In this document: piece after piece, positions 18,209 through 27,373 of the stretch
How positions within the stretch are numbered: position 1 is the first letter of the stretch
How the letters are laid out: the number at the start of each line of letters is the position of its first letter
Assembly: GCF_003477605.1 (NCBI RefSeq)
Contig: NZ_QUDR01000008.1
Location: forward strand, 1 to 64,000
Length of the DNA: 64,000 bases
Reading direction: 5' to 3'
From: Clostridium sp. AF37-5
GTDB taxonomy: Bacteria; Bacillota; Clostridia; Lachnospirales; Lachnospiraceae
Notes under the pieces: model-generated
What the model was told of the DNA's origin: nothing
Databases searched by the model: none
The model's input: the letters and a program-made list of their open reading frames with translations, nothing else
Position numbers and translations under genes: made by a program

Positions 18209-18872
18209 ATGATTAAAGCAATATTTATAGATTTTATGGTACGGTTGTACACGAAGACGGAGAAGTAATTAAAAAAATATCCCAAGAAATATTTGATACC
18301 GGAGAGGTAGGTGATAAATCAGAAATAGGTTCTTATTGGTGGAATGAATTTCAAACTGCCTTTAATAGTGCTTACGGAGATAGTTTTGATACACAGAGAA
18401 ATTTGGAATACAATTCATTAAAAAAACAATAAAACATTTTAATTCATCTGCAGATGCAGAAGTATTAAGCAGTTTAATGTTTGAGCATTGGATAAAACCA
18501 CCTATTTTTGAAGAAACAAAGCAATTTTTTGAAGTTTGTCCGGTACCTATTTATGTTCTATCTAATATTGATAGTGATGACATATTGCAAGCGATAAAAT
18601 ATCACAAATTAAAGCCGGCAGGGGTATTTACAAGTGAAGATGCGAAGTCATATAAACCAAGAAAAGAGTTGTTTGAATTTGCATTAAATAATACCGGTTT
18701 AGCCGCTGAAGAAGTACTACATATTGGTGACTCTTTAAGTAGTGATATTAAGGGGGCATCTGCTATTGGAATAAATGCAATATGGATAAATAGAAGTAAT
18801 AAAGAAGTTCCAAAGGGGGTTGTGGCTGTTAAGAATTTGTTAGAAATATATTATACAGATTATTTTAATTAA
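18209..18872 (+). pseudogene. HAD-superfamily hydrolase with two frameshifts
   Basis: Assembled over three frames this is a full HAD phosphatase: start IKAIFIDF with motif I D-x-D/Y-G-T-V (DFYGTVV after correction), then PIYVLSNIDSDDI (motif II), a conserved lysine in AKSYKPRKELF and HIGDSLSSDIKGA (motif IV). One T is missing in the T run at 18232-18235 and one A in the A run at 18420-18426; each breaks the frame. The open 131-residue 3' piece (18477 on) lacks motif I and would be inactive. Both lesions are single-base homopolymer changes, so sequencing error is a real alternative. Confidence 0.8.
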
Positions 18873-18903
18873 AATTTATTATGCTTAAATTACTCAAAGA
18901 TGT

Positions 18904-18958
18904 GAAACTTCAAGTTTGCAAATCTGCTAGATAATCAGAACAGTTAAAATTGATTGGA
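18904..18958 (+). repeat. palindromic intergenic repeat, copy R5
   Basis: CTTCAAGTTTGCAAATCTG plus the tail CTGCTAGATAATCAG and AACAGTTAAAATTGATTGGA; only a few bases differ from R1 at 4994. It lies 32 bases after the HAD stop and immediately ahead of the pyrophosphatase gene. Confidence 0.8.
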
Positions 18959-18975
18959 ATACGGAGGAGATTCAT

Positions 18976-19299
18976 ATGATTGGCAATATAGTAACAGTAA
19001 AGGTAGATAGACCGATGGGAAGCTATCATCCTGAACATAAAGATATGTATTATCCAATTAACTATGGATATATAGAAGGAACAATTGCTCCTGATGGAGA
19101 AGAACAAGATGCATATTTGTTAGGATTAGATGAACCTGTTGAAGAATATACAGGGATAATAATTGCAATTATTCATAGATACGATGACGTTGAAGAAAAA
19201 TGGGTTGTAGCTCCGAATGGAATGATGTTTACGAAGGAAGAAATCAAGGAAAAAGTTTATTTTCAGGAACAGTATTTCGAGTCGGAAATTAGAATGTAA
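18976..19299 (+). CDS. small inorganic pyrophosphatase-like protein
   Basis: 107 residues resembling a shortened family I soluble pyrophosphatase: VTVKVDRPMGSYHPEHK, YYPINYGYIEGTIAPDGEEQ, DAYLLGLDEPVEEYTG. The catalytic-loop aspartates (usually D-x-D-P-x-D) are only partly kept in GEEQDAY, so activity on PPi is uncertain and another diphosphate is possible. CGGAGGAG lies ahead of the ATG. Last gene of the second accessory block, behind repeat R5. With MazG and NUDIX it makes three pyrophosphate-related genes linked to these repeats. Confidence 0.75.
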   Translation: MIGNIVTVKVDRPMGSYHPEHKDMYYPINYGYIEGTIAPDGEEQDAYLLGLDEPVEEYTGIIIAIIHRYDDVEEKWVVAPNGMMFTKEEIKEKVYFQEQYFESEIRM

Positions 19300-19393
19300 A
19301 CGATGAATCATACGGAATGTTATATATTGCCGATATTTATTCATTTGAAGAATTTACCCCCTTTCGTTGAGCCGCTCATCAACACAAAGTTGT

Positions 19394-19422
19394 TTTACAC
19401 GATTTTTCTCTTTTGTTATACT
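19394..19422 (+). promoter_or_regulatory. promoter of the XRE-FlhA-like gene
   Basis: TTTACA, 17 bases, TATACT; a strong AAAGGAGG site and ATG follow within 25 bases, so the leader is very short. Confidence 0.65.
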
Positions 19423-19445
19423 AAAAACAAAGGAGGATACAGCAT

Positions 19446-20255
19446 ATGAAAGAAAGTAATTTTAGCAGTAGACTGTCAATGTTTCGTCAAAATAAAAATA
19501 TGACACAGGAAGAATTGGCAGGGCGAATGGGGGTTACACCACAGGCACTTAGCAAATGGGAACGGGGACATAGTTTACCGGATATTTTATTACTCAAGGA
19601 ACTTTGCCGGATATTAGAAATCAGCGCAGACGATTTATTGGGGATAGAAAATCGGAAAATAACAGAAAACGGAAATGATTTAGCACAAAAAGAAATCTGG
19701 CACAAATTACAAAATTGTTTGGAGCCATTGGAGTGTATTTTCGGAAAAGATTTGGTCCCTGCATTTTTGGATGGGACATATCAGGAAAAAATTGTAGAAG
19801 CAAGAAAAAAATTAGCGGGCGAAGGAATCCTAATGCCGTTGGTACGGATACGAGATGATGAAGGGTTAGCCTCCCGTGAGTTTGCAATCTTGTCTTATCG
19901 TCAGACTTTGCGAAAAGAGTCGGTAGAAACAGAAATCAAAGACGCTAGTTATATCGTAGAGCGTTTAGAAAAGACCGTAAGAGAAAACTATGCCCACATT
20001 CTCAATCGGGATTTGGTAAAAGACATGGTAGAGAATCTGCAGAAAAAATATCCTGCACTTATTAGGGGCGTTGTGCCGGAAAGGATTTCCTATGGGTATC
20101 TGACCGATGTATTTAAGCAACTGCTAAAAAGAGGACTCGCACCATGGTATTTTAGTAAAATAATTGAAATTATGGATAGTGAATGCCGAAGAAATCCGTC
20201 AATCACTGAAGAGGAGTTAGTGTGCACAATCGGGAAAAAAGTGCAAGAGAAGTAG
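19446..20255 (+). CDS. XRE-type regulator fused to an FlhA/SctV cytoplasmic-like domain
   Basis: 269 residues. 9-62 is a canonical HTH_3 domain (RQNKNMTQEELAGRMGVTPQ, ALSKWERGHSLPDI). Residues 95-265 contain no DNA-binding signature but resemble the cytoplasmic domain of the flagellar/type III export gate FlhA: MPLVRIRDDEGLASREFAIL, then ENYAHILNRDLVKDMVENLQ, YPALIRGVVPERISYGYLTD, VFKQLLKRGLAPWYFSKIIE. There are no membrane segments and no flagellar genes in the window. In FlhA this domain docks export chaperones and substrates; here it could be the sensing or protein-binding half of a regulator. The FlhA match is from recalled family patterns, not a search. Excellent AAAGGAGG site. Confidence 0.8.
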   Translation: MKESNFSSRLSMFRQNKNMTQEELAGRMGVTPQALSKWERGHSLPDILLLKELCRILEISADDLLGIENRKITENGNDLAQKEIWHKLQNCLEPLECIFGKDLVPAFLDGTYQEKIVEARKKLAGEGILMPLVRIRDDEGLASREFAILSYRQTLRKESVETEIKDASYIVERLEKTVRENYAHILNRDLVKDMVENLQKKYPALIRGVVPERISYGYLTDVFKQLLKRGLAPWYFSKIIEIMDSECRRNPSITEEELVCTIGKKVQEK

Positions 20256-20376
20256 CGATATCCTTTTATTTACAAATCGTATTAAGCTATGATAAACTAT
20301 TAACATAAATGTAATTTTTGGGAAAAACAATATTTCCTATTGGCACTAGCAGGCTTAGTATGATTGGAGGATGTTT

Positions 20377-23300
20377 ATGAAGAAAAAAACAAGAAAAAGG
20401 AGTTTGTGTTTGCTGCTTGCAGCGGCACTTCTTCTGACTTCGATACCGTTTGATATGACAACGTCGTCGAAGGCGGAGGAGAAAGGAACTGTTGTCAGAG
20501 ATGGTGAGTACACCACTGGTATTTTTGCCGGTGAATATGGAATTGACCAGCTTTTTGATTATGTTATGATGACAAGCATATTAAAGGGTCTGCCATATGA
20601 TGCATCCTGGGGAACAGCGAATGCTTCTACCGGCCATCAGTTTACAAAGAGTATGATGGCGGACAGACATTTTGTATTAAAGTATTCCGGAGATTCAAAT
20701 TATCCGCTTGCTTTATGCCTTTATGAGGATGATGGCACACCGGTAGTGAGCAGCCGAAACAAAGGGTTAAAGTCATCTTCAAAAATAGGTCTTAGTACCA
20801 ATGTGTGTCTTACCACCACAGCATCTACTTATATGAAAAAAAATTATACGGATGGAATCGAAGGTGTAATGGCGCTTTGCAGTATGGGCGAGGCAGATTC
20901 CAAAGGACTCTATTTTAAGAGTAAGAACGGATTTGGATATTATTTAAGTGGCAGCCAGGGGCGCGATGTTGGGGAGAAAATTGTTTGGGAAGATGATGCC
21001 AATACATCGGTTACAATGGATAAACTTGCTGAAATGACAGGATATTCTTCTAACAGTCTGGAGTCCGGCCAGTATGCGGTTATGTATAATTCCGAAGGCG
21101 GGCAGCAGGTACTTGATATGCCGGAGGAGCAGACAAAAGAAAAAGATGTTGATCTTACGCTTTCTGAGAATGTTCCAACAAGAAAAGGATACCGTTTTAT
21201 AGAATGGAACACAAAAGAAGATGGTTCAGGAACTTCCTATGATCCAGGGGCAACGTATTCTAAAAATCAGGTAGTGACTTTGTATGCCATTTGGTACAGA
21301 TATTATGAAGAAGGATTGTTTGGTGCAAAGTTAAGTAAGGATCAGATTCTTGATGTTATTACCAGTACAAACATGATAAACGGATATGGTTATGATGCTT
21401 CTTGGGGAACAGCAGATGCATCCACGGGTCATCAGTTTAAAAGTACCCAGTTAAAAGACCGGTATTTTGTATTCCGCTATAGTGGCGACGATAATTATCC
21501 GGTTTCGCTTTATATGTACGAAGCCGATGGTACGCCGGTAACCAGATCTGAATCGAAAAATCTTTACGCATCTTCCTTGATTGGCGATGAGAATAATGTC
21601 TGCCTTACAGAGGACGGCTATGATTATATGGAGGCCGCATACGATGATGGAATAAAAGGTCTTGTGTGTCAGGGAGAAGTTACCCAGTATGATGAAAATG
21701 GTGTAACTTTTGAGAGTATCAACGGGTTTGGCTATTATGTATCCATTAACCGAGGATATAAAAAAGGAGATTATATCAATTGGAACGAACCGGAATATGG
21801 TGCGGATGTTGACGAATTAGATTCCATTGACACTTTTGCAGATGCAGAAATGTATGACGGTGAGTATGCCATTATTTATAACGAAAATACCAGTGATTTG
21901 GTAAAAGATTTCCCTTCTACACAGAAGAAGGAAGATTTGTATGCATTCATTATAACAACGCAAAAGCCAACAAGAAAAGGATATGTGTTTAACGGATGGA
22001 ATACAAAGAAAGACGGAAGCGGACAGGAGTATGCGGCTGGTTCCAGATATAGTGGCACAGGTGTTCTCACGCTTTACGCAACATGGAAGGAAGAAGAAAA
22101 AGCTGCACTTGAAATTTATGAAAATGGCGAGAAAGTGGACCAAAGTTATTTGATGTCCAATGAGGATGCAGTTGATAAAATAGTGAAGGATGCAAAAGAT
22201 TCCAATGAATTTTATGCAAAACTCAATGAAATCAATCTCGTACATACTTTTGAGGTAAAAGGTGGATATGCAGCGGATGATGTGTATAAGGCAGTTGCTT
22301 CGGATGCAAGTGTAGCGTCCTGCGAGATGAATGGAAACATTCTCACACTGACAGGAAAAAAGGATGGATTTACTTACGTTACGGTAACCGATGAAACCAG
22401 CGGACAGATTTATCGAATGAGTGTTGACGTAAAGACTTTGGCAAATAAATTGTATATTATCCGTCCAATTACAGACAACAACTATAAAGATTACCTTACG
22501 GATATTGGAAAAGTAGGATGTAATGTCAGCGGCGGAGATGCAGATAAAGTCGAGTGGACGACAGAGAATGATAAGGCAGAAAGTATCAAACAGCTTTCCA
22601 ACGGCGATTGTATTGTATGGAAACCGACACAGGATGATGTTTCGGTCGGTGTGAAATATGGACTTAGTAAAAGTGATATTTCCATAAAAGACATGTCAAG
22701 TGGTGAAACGTCAGGTGCATATCCGATTAACAATTGTCAGGTTTCCTCAAAATATATGCAGAACATAACGTTATCGGATGCAACAGGAAAAGGAAAAGAA
22801 AGCAAATTTACAATTAAGGCATATTTGCTCGATGATAAGGGAAAAGAAATTGCGAAGGATACGCAGACTTTTGAAAAAAATCTGGTCGATAATCCGTATT
22901 CAACAGAGGTTACATTTTCCAATGTAAAACAACTCGATAATGCGGAAGTGCTTCTTGAAATTACGACAGAGAACAATACTTACGAGCCAAAACTTGTGAG
23001 ATATTCTGTATTTTCGGATGGGCAGCAGGTCAGTGGTGGTACCAAAGTGCAGCTTAACAGCAAATCAGACGGTGTCACAGATAACAATATTGTTTATGTC
23101 ACAGATGAAAATGGAAAAGATATCAATAGTTTATTGATTGATAAAAATGAGACGAAAAAAATTGTTGTAAACTCATGTGCAGCCACAGGCCATCTTATTG
23201 AGATAAAAACGTCCGGCAGAGAATTGAGTGCCGCAAAAGAAGAAACTACATATTATGACGGTATGGTAAATGAGTGGAAAAAATCTGTTTTTGAGATTGA

Positions 23301-26300
23301 CAGTAAAAGTACCTCAACAGGAAGACATTCGGTTGAAGTTATTGTAAAGGATAGCAAAAAGAATATATTGTCAACGCAGACAACGCCATTTACAATAGCC
23401 AATGTCACAGACCTACCATCACCGGAAAAACCATCCAGTATTAATTTTGTGGGTGATTTGGAAACACCAACATTATCTGCCGGAAAAGTCATTAACCGAA
23501 CATTAAAGTTTAACCTGCCAAAAGTTTTGCCGATGAAGGTAAGTTTTCAGGATACCGATGACCCATTCAAGAAATCATTTATGATTGCTATTGGCAATGC
23601 CGGTCTTGATGAAAATAATATTGTGGCAGCAGTAACAGAAACCATTAATGATTTAAAAGATAATAAACTGACAAAAACATTATCCGGTTATGCGTTTGGT
23701 AATGCGGACTTTATCGACGGTAAATGGGTTATGACCTATACCGGAGGCGGAATTGCCGGAAACATTCAGTATGAATTTAGTTTTAATAACAACGTAGTCG
23801 TTGGATTTGTTCCATTGTATTATGGAATGAAAGTTGGATGCAGTGCAAACATTGATGCGCTGGTTTCAGGTGGAAACTCTTACCATAACCAGTTTGTCGG
23901 ACTTGATTTCAGCACAAACAACCTGAAACTGACCAGCCAGTATAATTTTGTAACTGATATTCTTGTTGGAGTAAAAGGATACGTCGGTGCCAGTGGCGGT
24001 GTTGGATTTGACGGTAAAGTAGTAAAATTAAAATTTGGTGTAGAGGGTAACCTTTCGGTTGAATATAATCACCGTGTCGTGATTTTCAAGGACCTTGACA
24101 AAACAAAAACATATGACGGCGGATACTTGAATTTCTCTGGTGATATTGGATTGTATTTTGAATTTAAGCTGTTATTTATAAAATACAAGAAAAAAATTGT
24201 AGGAACCGGATTTAACAAAGGCAGAAGTTACCGAGATTGGGAGAAATTCCCTGTTGGCAGACCAAACTTGTTAGAGTTTGCCGGTATGAAAACAAAATCA
24301 AAATCATCACTTCTGAAAATTGCGCCAAAGGCGGATGAAGACTGGATGAATTATATCAATCCATATATAACACCTGTTGCAGCAGAAGATGGTAAAAGCA
24401 TGGCGATGGTGTATACCGAAAATCTGGAAGATTTGGGAACCATTAATCCGGCGGTAAGTGAATATGATGGAGCAAAATGGTCGGATCCGAAAGTTATGAC
24501 TGACTGGCGGACAAAAGGCGAGAATCAGACGGTGAACGCGATTGATTATGCCAAAGATGACAAGTTAGAAGTGTTAGCTTTTGATGCGGTAACTTATGAT
24601 TCGGCGATGGAAAATAGCGATGACATTTCAAGCAGCCAGTTTAATACAAGTGCCAATTCCAGTGAAATTCACGTGTATGTGAATGGAAAGCACACCAAAC
24701 TCACAGATAATCAGGCAGCAGATACTGCACCGGTAGTTTCCGTAAAAAATGGAAAGGCAATGGTTGTATGGCAGTCCGATACTTATAATCTTGAGTCAAT
24801 GGATGAAAGTGCTGTCAAAGACGATATGCAGGGAGAGAAGAAATTGTACTTCAGTTTCTATGACGGTACAAAATGGTCCGACCCGGCGTGCTTAGAAAGC
24901 GGAGAAATCAAAGGTGTTCAGGCATACGATATGGATATGTCGGATGATGGAACTGCTATGATTCTTGCCAGCATGGGAAGTTCCGATTTACTTAAAAATC
25001 GTGAATTGTATTCTTATGTGATTGATAATGGACAGGTGAAAAGTGTAAACCGTGTAACTTGTAATGAAGCGGGAGAAACGCAGCCTAGAGTAAAATATGT
25101 AACAGACAATGACGGCATGTTCTTGACCGCATGGCAGCAGTCAGAATACAAGGGCGAGGAAACAAGCAAAGTATATGTAAAAATTCAGGGATATAATATG
25201 AGCGGAAGCGCAAATGATTTCTCCCTTGATGACAATGGCGAAGTGGCAGAAAACTTTGATTTCGCAAAGGGCGGCGACACCATTGATGATAGTGCGGTTT
25301 ACTGGTACTCAATTGGCGATGATTCGCTGAATCATACTTATGTAAAATACATAAATAAAAAGGATAGTACCTTATCAACAAAATATGAAATGAACAGCAC
25401 CTCATCAGAAAGTGAAAGCATGGTAGGAAATACCGTAACTAAAGAGGGTGATTCATTCTCGGTTGTATCCTGCGCACAGCCACAAAAACAAAATAGCGGT
25501 TCAAATGAAGATGAGGAGCAGCCGGCACGATTGATATTTGCTAAAAAACAGATTAAGAATGAGCTTAGAAATGAAACTGCCAATGCATTTGACCAGAATA
25601 TTGTTCCGGAAAGCAATGTGAATGTAACCATTTCATTTACAAATGCAGGACGAAAAGCACTGGAAAATGTGACAATTAAAAATAATGGAAATGTAGTTTA
25701 TGACAATTATCCAATCTCACTGAAAAGCGGTGAAAGCGGACAGATTCAGTTTACCTATTCGTTAGGCAAGACATTAAAGAACGAAGAATTTGATATTGAG
25801 GCAGACAATGGTGCAAAAGCGGTGGCAAAACTTACGCTTCTTGGTGCTGACCTTGTCGTATCAAATCCGGAAGTGACATCGACATTGTCCGGTGGCGAGA
25901 GAGTCATGCAGGCAGTTATCAGTAACGCAGGTACGACTGCAATGAATGAAAATGACAGTGTGCGCATTGACTATTCAATGGCAGACCAAAAGAATGTAAA
26001 GGTAAATCCGATTTCAGCCGGAGCAAAATGGGATAGTAACAAAAAACAGATTGTAGTTTCCGGTAAAGAAGCCATCGAGGCAGTGAATAAAGGAGAGTAC
26101 ATTCTTCAGTTTGGTTATAAACCAACATTCAAAGACGATGCGGATGCAATTGCTTTGTCGATGAATGTGGCTGCTTATGGCAGTGACGGTGCTATGGATG
26201 AATTAAACGTGGTAGATAACAGTTCTTCATTTAGTATCATCAAACCGTCTAAGCTTTATGATACACAGCTGGTTTGTGATGCAATTATTGAAAATGGAAA

Positions 26301-26916
26301 GATAATTGCAGTTAAGGTTACGAATCAGTATGAAACCGCAATTAAAAAAGGTGTTAAGATATCCAATGGAACAAGCAGCAAACAAATCAATGTTGCGTTA
26401 AATGGCGAGGAAAGCAAAACATATCCTGTGGAACTTGCTGTTTCAGGCTCCATTGAGTACACATTAAAAGACTACAATGCTAGCGAAAGCACAGCGAAAC
26501 CAACCGCAACACCTGCACCAACGAAGAAGCCGGCGGTGACACCTGTTCCAACAAAGAAACCGACAGCAACGAAAAAGCCGGCAGCGACAAAAACTCCGGC
26601 AGCGACAAAAACGCCGGCTCCTAAAATTACAGTCGGCAAAGCAACCATTAAATCACTTAAGAATAAAGCGAAAAAGAAAATGGTTGTTACCATTAAGGCA
26701 GTAAAAGGTGCGTCCGGATATAAAGTTATGTATGCAACAAATAAGAAGTTTAAAAAAGCAAAAACGAAATGGACTTCTGCGAAAAAGGTAACAATTTCCC
26801 GCCTGAAAAAAGGCAAGACATATTATGTTAAAGTAATTGCGTACAAAAAAGGAAAGGGTGCTGTTAAGGTATTTGGTAAAGCAAGTAAGGTAAAGAAAGT
26901 AAAGATTAAGAAGTAG
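20377..26916 (+). CDS. large secreted repeat protein with InlB-type repeats and Fn3-like C-terminus
   Basis: 2179 residues. A signal peptide (KKKTRKRSLCLLLAAALLLT) is followed by two homologous units of about 265 residues, each starting with an AsWGTA-A-STGHQF-containing globular part and ending with an InlB/Listeria-Bacteroides-type repeat (TRKGYRFIEWNTKEDGSG near 267; TRKGYVFNGWNTKKDGSG near 531). A long middle region (600-2030) is beta-rich with no motif I can name; near 1750-2030 it looks like CARDB-type sandwiches (VNVTISFTNAGRKALENVTI). A Pro/Thr/Lys linker (2041-2085) leads to a lysine-rich Fn3-like end. No LPxTG. Probably a cell-surface adhesin or matrix protein. ATG 20377 lies six bases after GGAGG. 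Confidence 0.85.
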   Translation: MKKKTRKRSLCLLLAAALLLTSIPFDMTTSSKAEEKGTVVRDGEYTTGIFAGEYGIDQLFDYVMMTSILKGLPYDASWGTANASTGHQFTKSMMADRHFVLKYSGDSNYPLALCLYEDDGTPVVSSRNKGLKSSSKIGLSTNVCLTTTASTYMKKNYTDGIEGVMALCSMGEADSKGLYFKSKNGFGYYLSGSQGRDVGEKIVWEDDANTSVTMDKLAEMTGYSSNSLESGQYAVMYNSEGGQQVLDMPEEQTKEKDVDLTLSENVPTRKGYRFIEWNTKEDGSGTSYDPGATYSKNQVVTLYAIWYRYYEEGLFGAKLSKDQILDVITSTNMINGYGYDASWGTADASTGHQFKSTQLKDRYFVFRYSGDDNYPVSLYMYEADGTPVTRSESKNLYASSLIGDENNVCLTEDGYDYMEAAYDDGIKGLVCQGEVTQYDENGVTFESINGFGYYVSINRGYKKGDYINWNEPEYGADVDELDSIDTFADAEMYDGEYAIIYNENTSDLVKDFPSTQKKEDLYAFIITTQKPTRKGYVFNGWNTKKDGSGQEYAAGSRYSGTGVLTLYATWKEEEKAALEIYENGEKVDQSYLMSNEDAVDKIVKDAKDSNEFYAKLNEINLVHTFEVKGGYAADDVYKAVASDASVASCEMNGNILTLTGKKDGFTYVTVTDETSGQIYRMSVDVKTLANKLYIIRPITDNNYKDYLTDIGKVGCNVSGGDADKVEWTTENDKAESIKQLSNGDCIVWKPTQDDVSVGVKYGLSKSDISIKDMSSGETSGAYPINNCQVSSKYMQNITLSDATGKGKESKFTIKAYLLDDKGKEIAKDTQTFEKNLVDNPYSTEVTFSNVKQLDNAEVLLEITTENNTYEPKLVRYSVFSDGQQVSGGTKVQLNSKSDGVTDNNIVYVTDENGKDINSLLIDKNETKKIVVNSCAATGHLIEIKTSGRELSAAKEETTYYDGMVNEWKKSVFEIDSKSTSTGRHSVEVIVKDSKKNILSTQTTPFTIANVTDLPSPEKPSSINFVGDLETPTLSAGKVINRTLKFNLPKVLPMKVSFQDTDDPFKKSFMIAIGNAGLDENNIVAAVTETINDLKDNKLTKTLSGYAFGNADFIDGKWVMTYTGGGIAGNIQYEFSFNNNVVVGFVPLYYGMKVGCSANIDALVSGGNSYHNQFVGLDFSTNNLKLTSQYNFVTDILVGVKGYVGASGGVGFDGKVVKLKFGVEGNLSVEYNHRVVIFKDLDKTKTYDGGYLNFSGDIGLYFEFKLLFIKYKKKIVGTGFNKGRSYRDWEKFPVGRPNLLEFAGMKTKSKSSLLKIAPKADEDWMNYINPYITPVAAEDGKSMAMVYTENLEDLGTINPAVSEYDGAKWSDPKVMTDWRTKGENQTVNAIDYAKDDKLEVLAFDAVTYDSAMENSDDISSSQFNTSANSSEIHVYVNGKHTKLTDNQAADTAPVVSVKNGKAMVVWQSDTYNLESMDESAVKDDMQGEKKLYFSFYDGTKWSDPACLESGEIKGVQAYDMDMSDDGTAMILASMGSSDLLKNRELYSYVIDNGQVKSVNRVTCNEAGETQPRVKYVTDNDGMFLTAWQQSEYKGEETSKVYVKIQGYNMSGSANDFSLDDNGEVAENFDFAKGGDTIDDSAVYWYSIGDDSLNHTYVKYINKKDSTLSTKYEMNSTSSESESMVGNTVTKEGDSFSVVSCAQPQKQNSGSNEDEEQPARLIFAKKQIKNELRNETANAFDQNIVPESNVNVTISFTNAGRKALENVTIKNNGNVVYDNYPISLKSGESGQIQFTYSLGKTLKNEEFDIEADNGAKAVAKLTLLGADLVVSNPEVTSTLSGGERVMQAVISNAGTTAMNENDSVRIDYSMADQKNVKVNPISAGAKWDSNKKQIVVSGKEAIEAVNKGEYILQFGYKPTFKDDADAIALSMNVAAYGSDGAMDELNVVDNSSSFSIIKPSKLYDTQLVCDAIIENGKIIAVKVTNQYETAIKKGVKISNGTSSKQINVALNGEESKTYPVELAVSGSIEYTLKDYNASESTAKPTATPAPTKKPAVTPVPTKKPTATKKPAATKTPAATKTPAPKITVGKATIKSLKNKAKKKMVVTIKAVKGASGYKVMYATNKKFKKAKTKWTSAKKVTISRLKKGKTYYVKVIAYKKGKGAVKVFGKASKVKKVKIKK

Positions 26917-26930
26917 GATTATGTGAAATT

Positions 26931-27010
26931 TTTTAGTTTCCGTAAATCAGTAGAAAAACTTTGCGTCTTTTGGGTGCAAAGTTTTTCTGTTGATTTATTG
27001 GAAGCTAAAA
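26931..27010. repeat. 80-bp hairpin element, TTTTAGTTTCC ends
   Basis: Nested inverted arms: TTTTAG/CTAAAA, TTCC/GGAA, TAAATCA/TGATTTA and a perfect 13-bp AGAAAAACTTTGC/GCAAAGTTTTTCT core (26952-26988). It follows the surface-protein stop and may act as its terminator, but the outer arms (GTTTCCGTAAAT...) recur in the larger hairpin at 43164, which suggests a shared element. Confidence 0.7.
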
Positions 27011-27064
27011 GATAACGAGCATTTGATATAATCGAATTGTTTAAATATACTGGGAGGTGATTTT

Positions 27065-27247
27065 ATGCAATGCCCATATTGCAATTGCGAAATGGAGAAA
27101 GGCATAATTAATCAGGACAGATATCCATTAAAGTGGAAATCGGAAGGACCTAATGCTAAAAAAATAAAGCTCACAAGTTTTTTGGAAAAAACATATGTGG
27201 AAGCTTATTTGTGTAATAACTGCAATAAGTTAATTATTGATATCTGA
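27065..27247 (+). CDS. small zinc-ribbon protein (DUF6487-like)
   Basis: 60 residues with two CxxC pairs: CPYCNCEMEKG at the start and CNNCNKLIID at the end, a one-ribbon zinc site with a basic middle. Matches the small DUF6487-type family common in Clostridia; function unknown. GGGAGGTGA lies seven bases upstream of the ATG, and a strong terminator follows, so it is a single-gene unit. Confidence 0.75.
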   Translation: MQCPYCNCEMEKGIINQDRYPLKWKSEGPNAKKIKLTSFLEKTYVEAYLCNNCNKLIIDI

Positions 27248-27272
27248 AAATGAAATCATGGGGAATACCTCC

Positions 27273-27313
27273 AAACAACGCTTTTTTCTTGATTTCAAGA
27301 AAAAGCGTTGTTT
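27273..27313 (+). terminator. intrinsic terminator after the zinc-ribbon gene
   Basis: Long stem AAACAACGCTTTTT / AAAAAGCGTTGTTT extended by TCTTGA/TCAAGA with one unpaired base. The arms carry T runs on both strands, so it may act for the convergent DUF4097 gene too. Confidence 0.75.
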
Positions 27314-27373
27314 CGGAACTGAAGGTTCAGTTTGCGCGCGGCAAGTATTTGGTTGGAAACTAAAAATATCACA

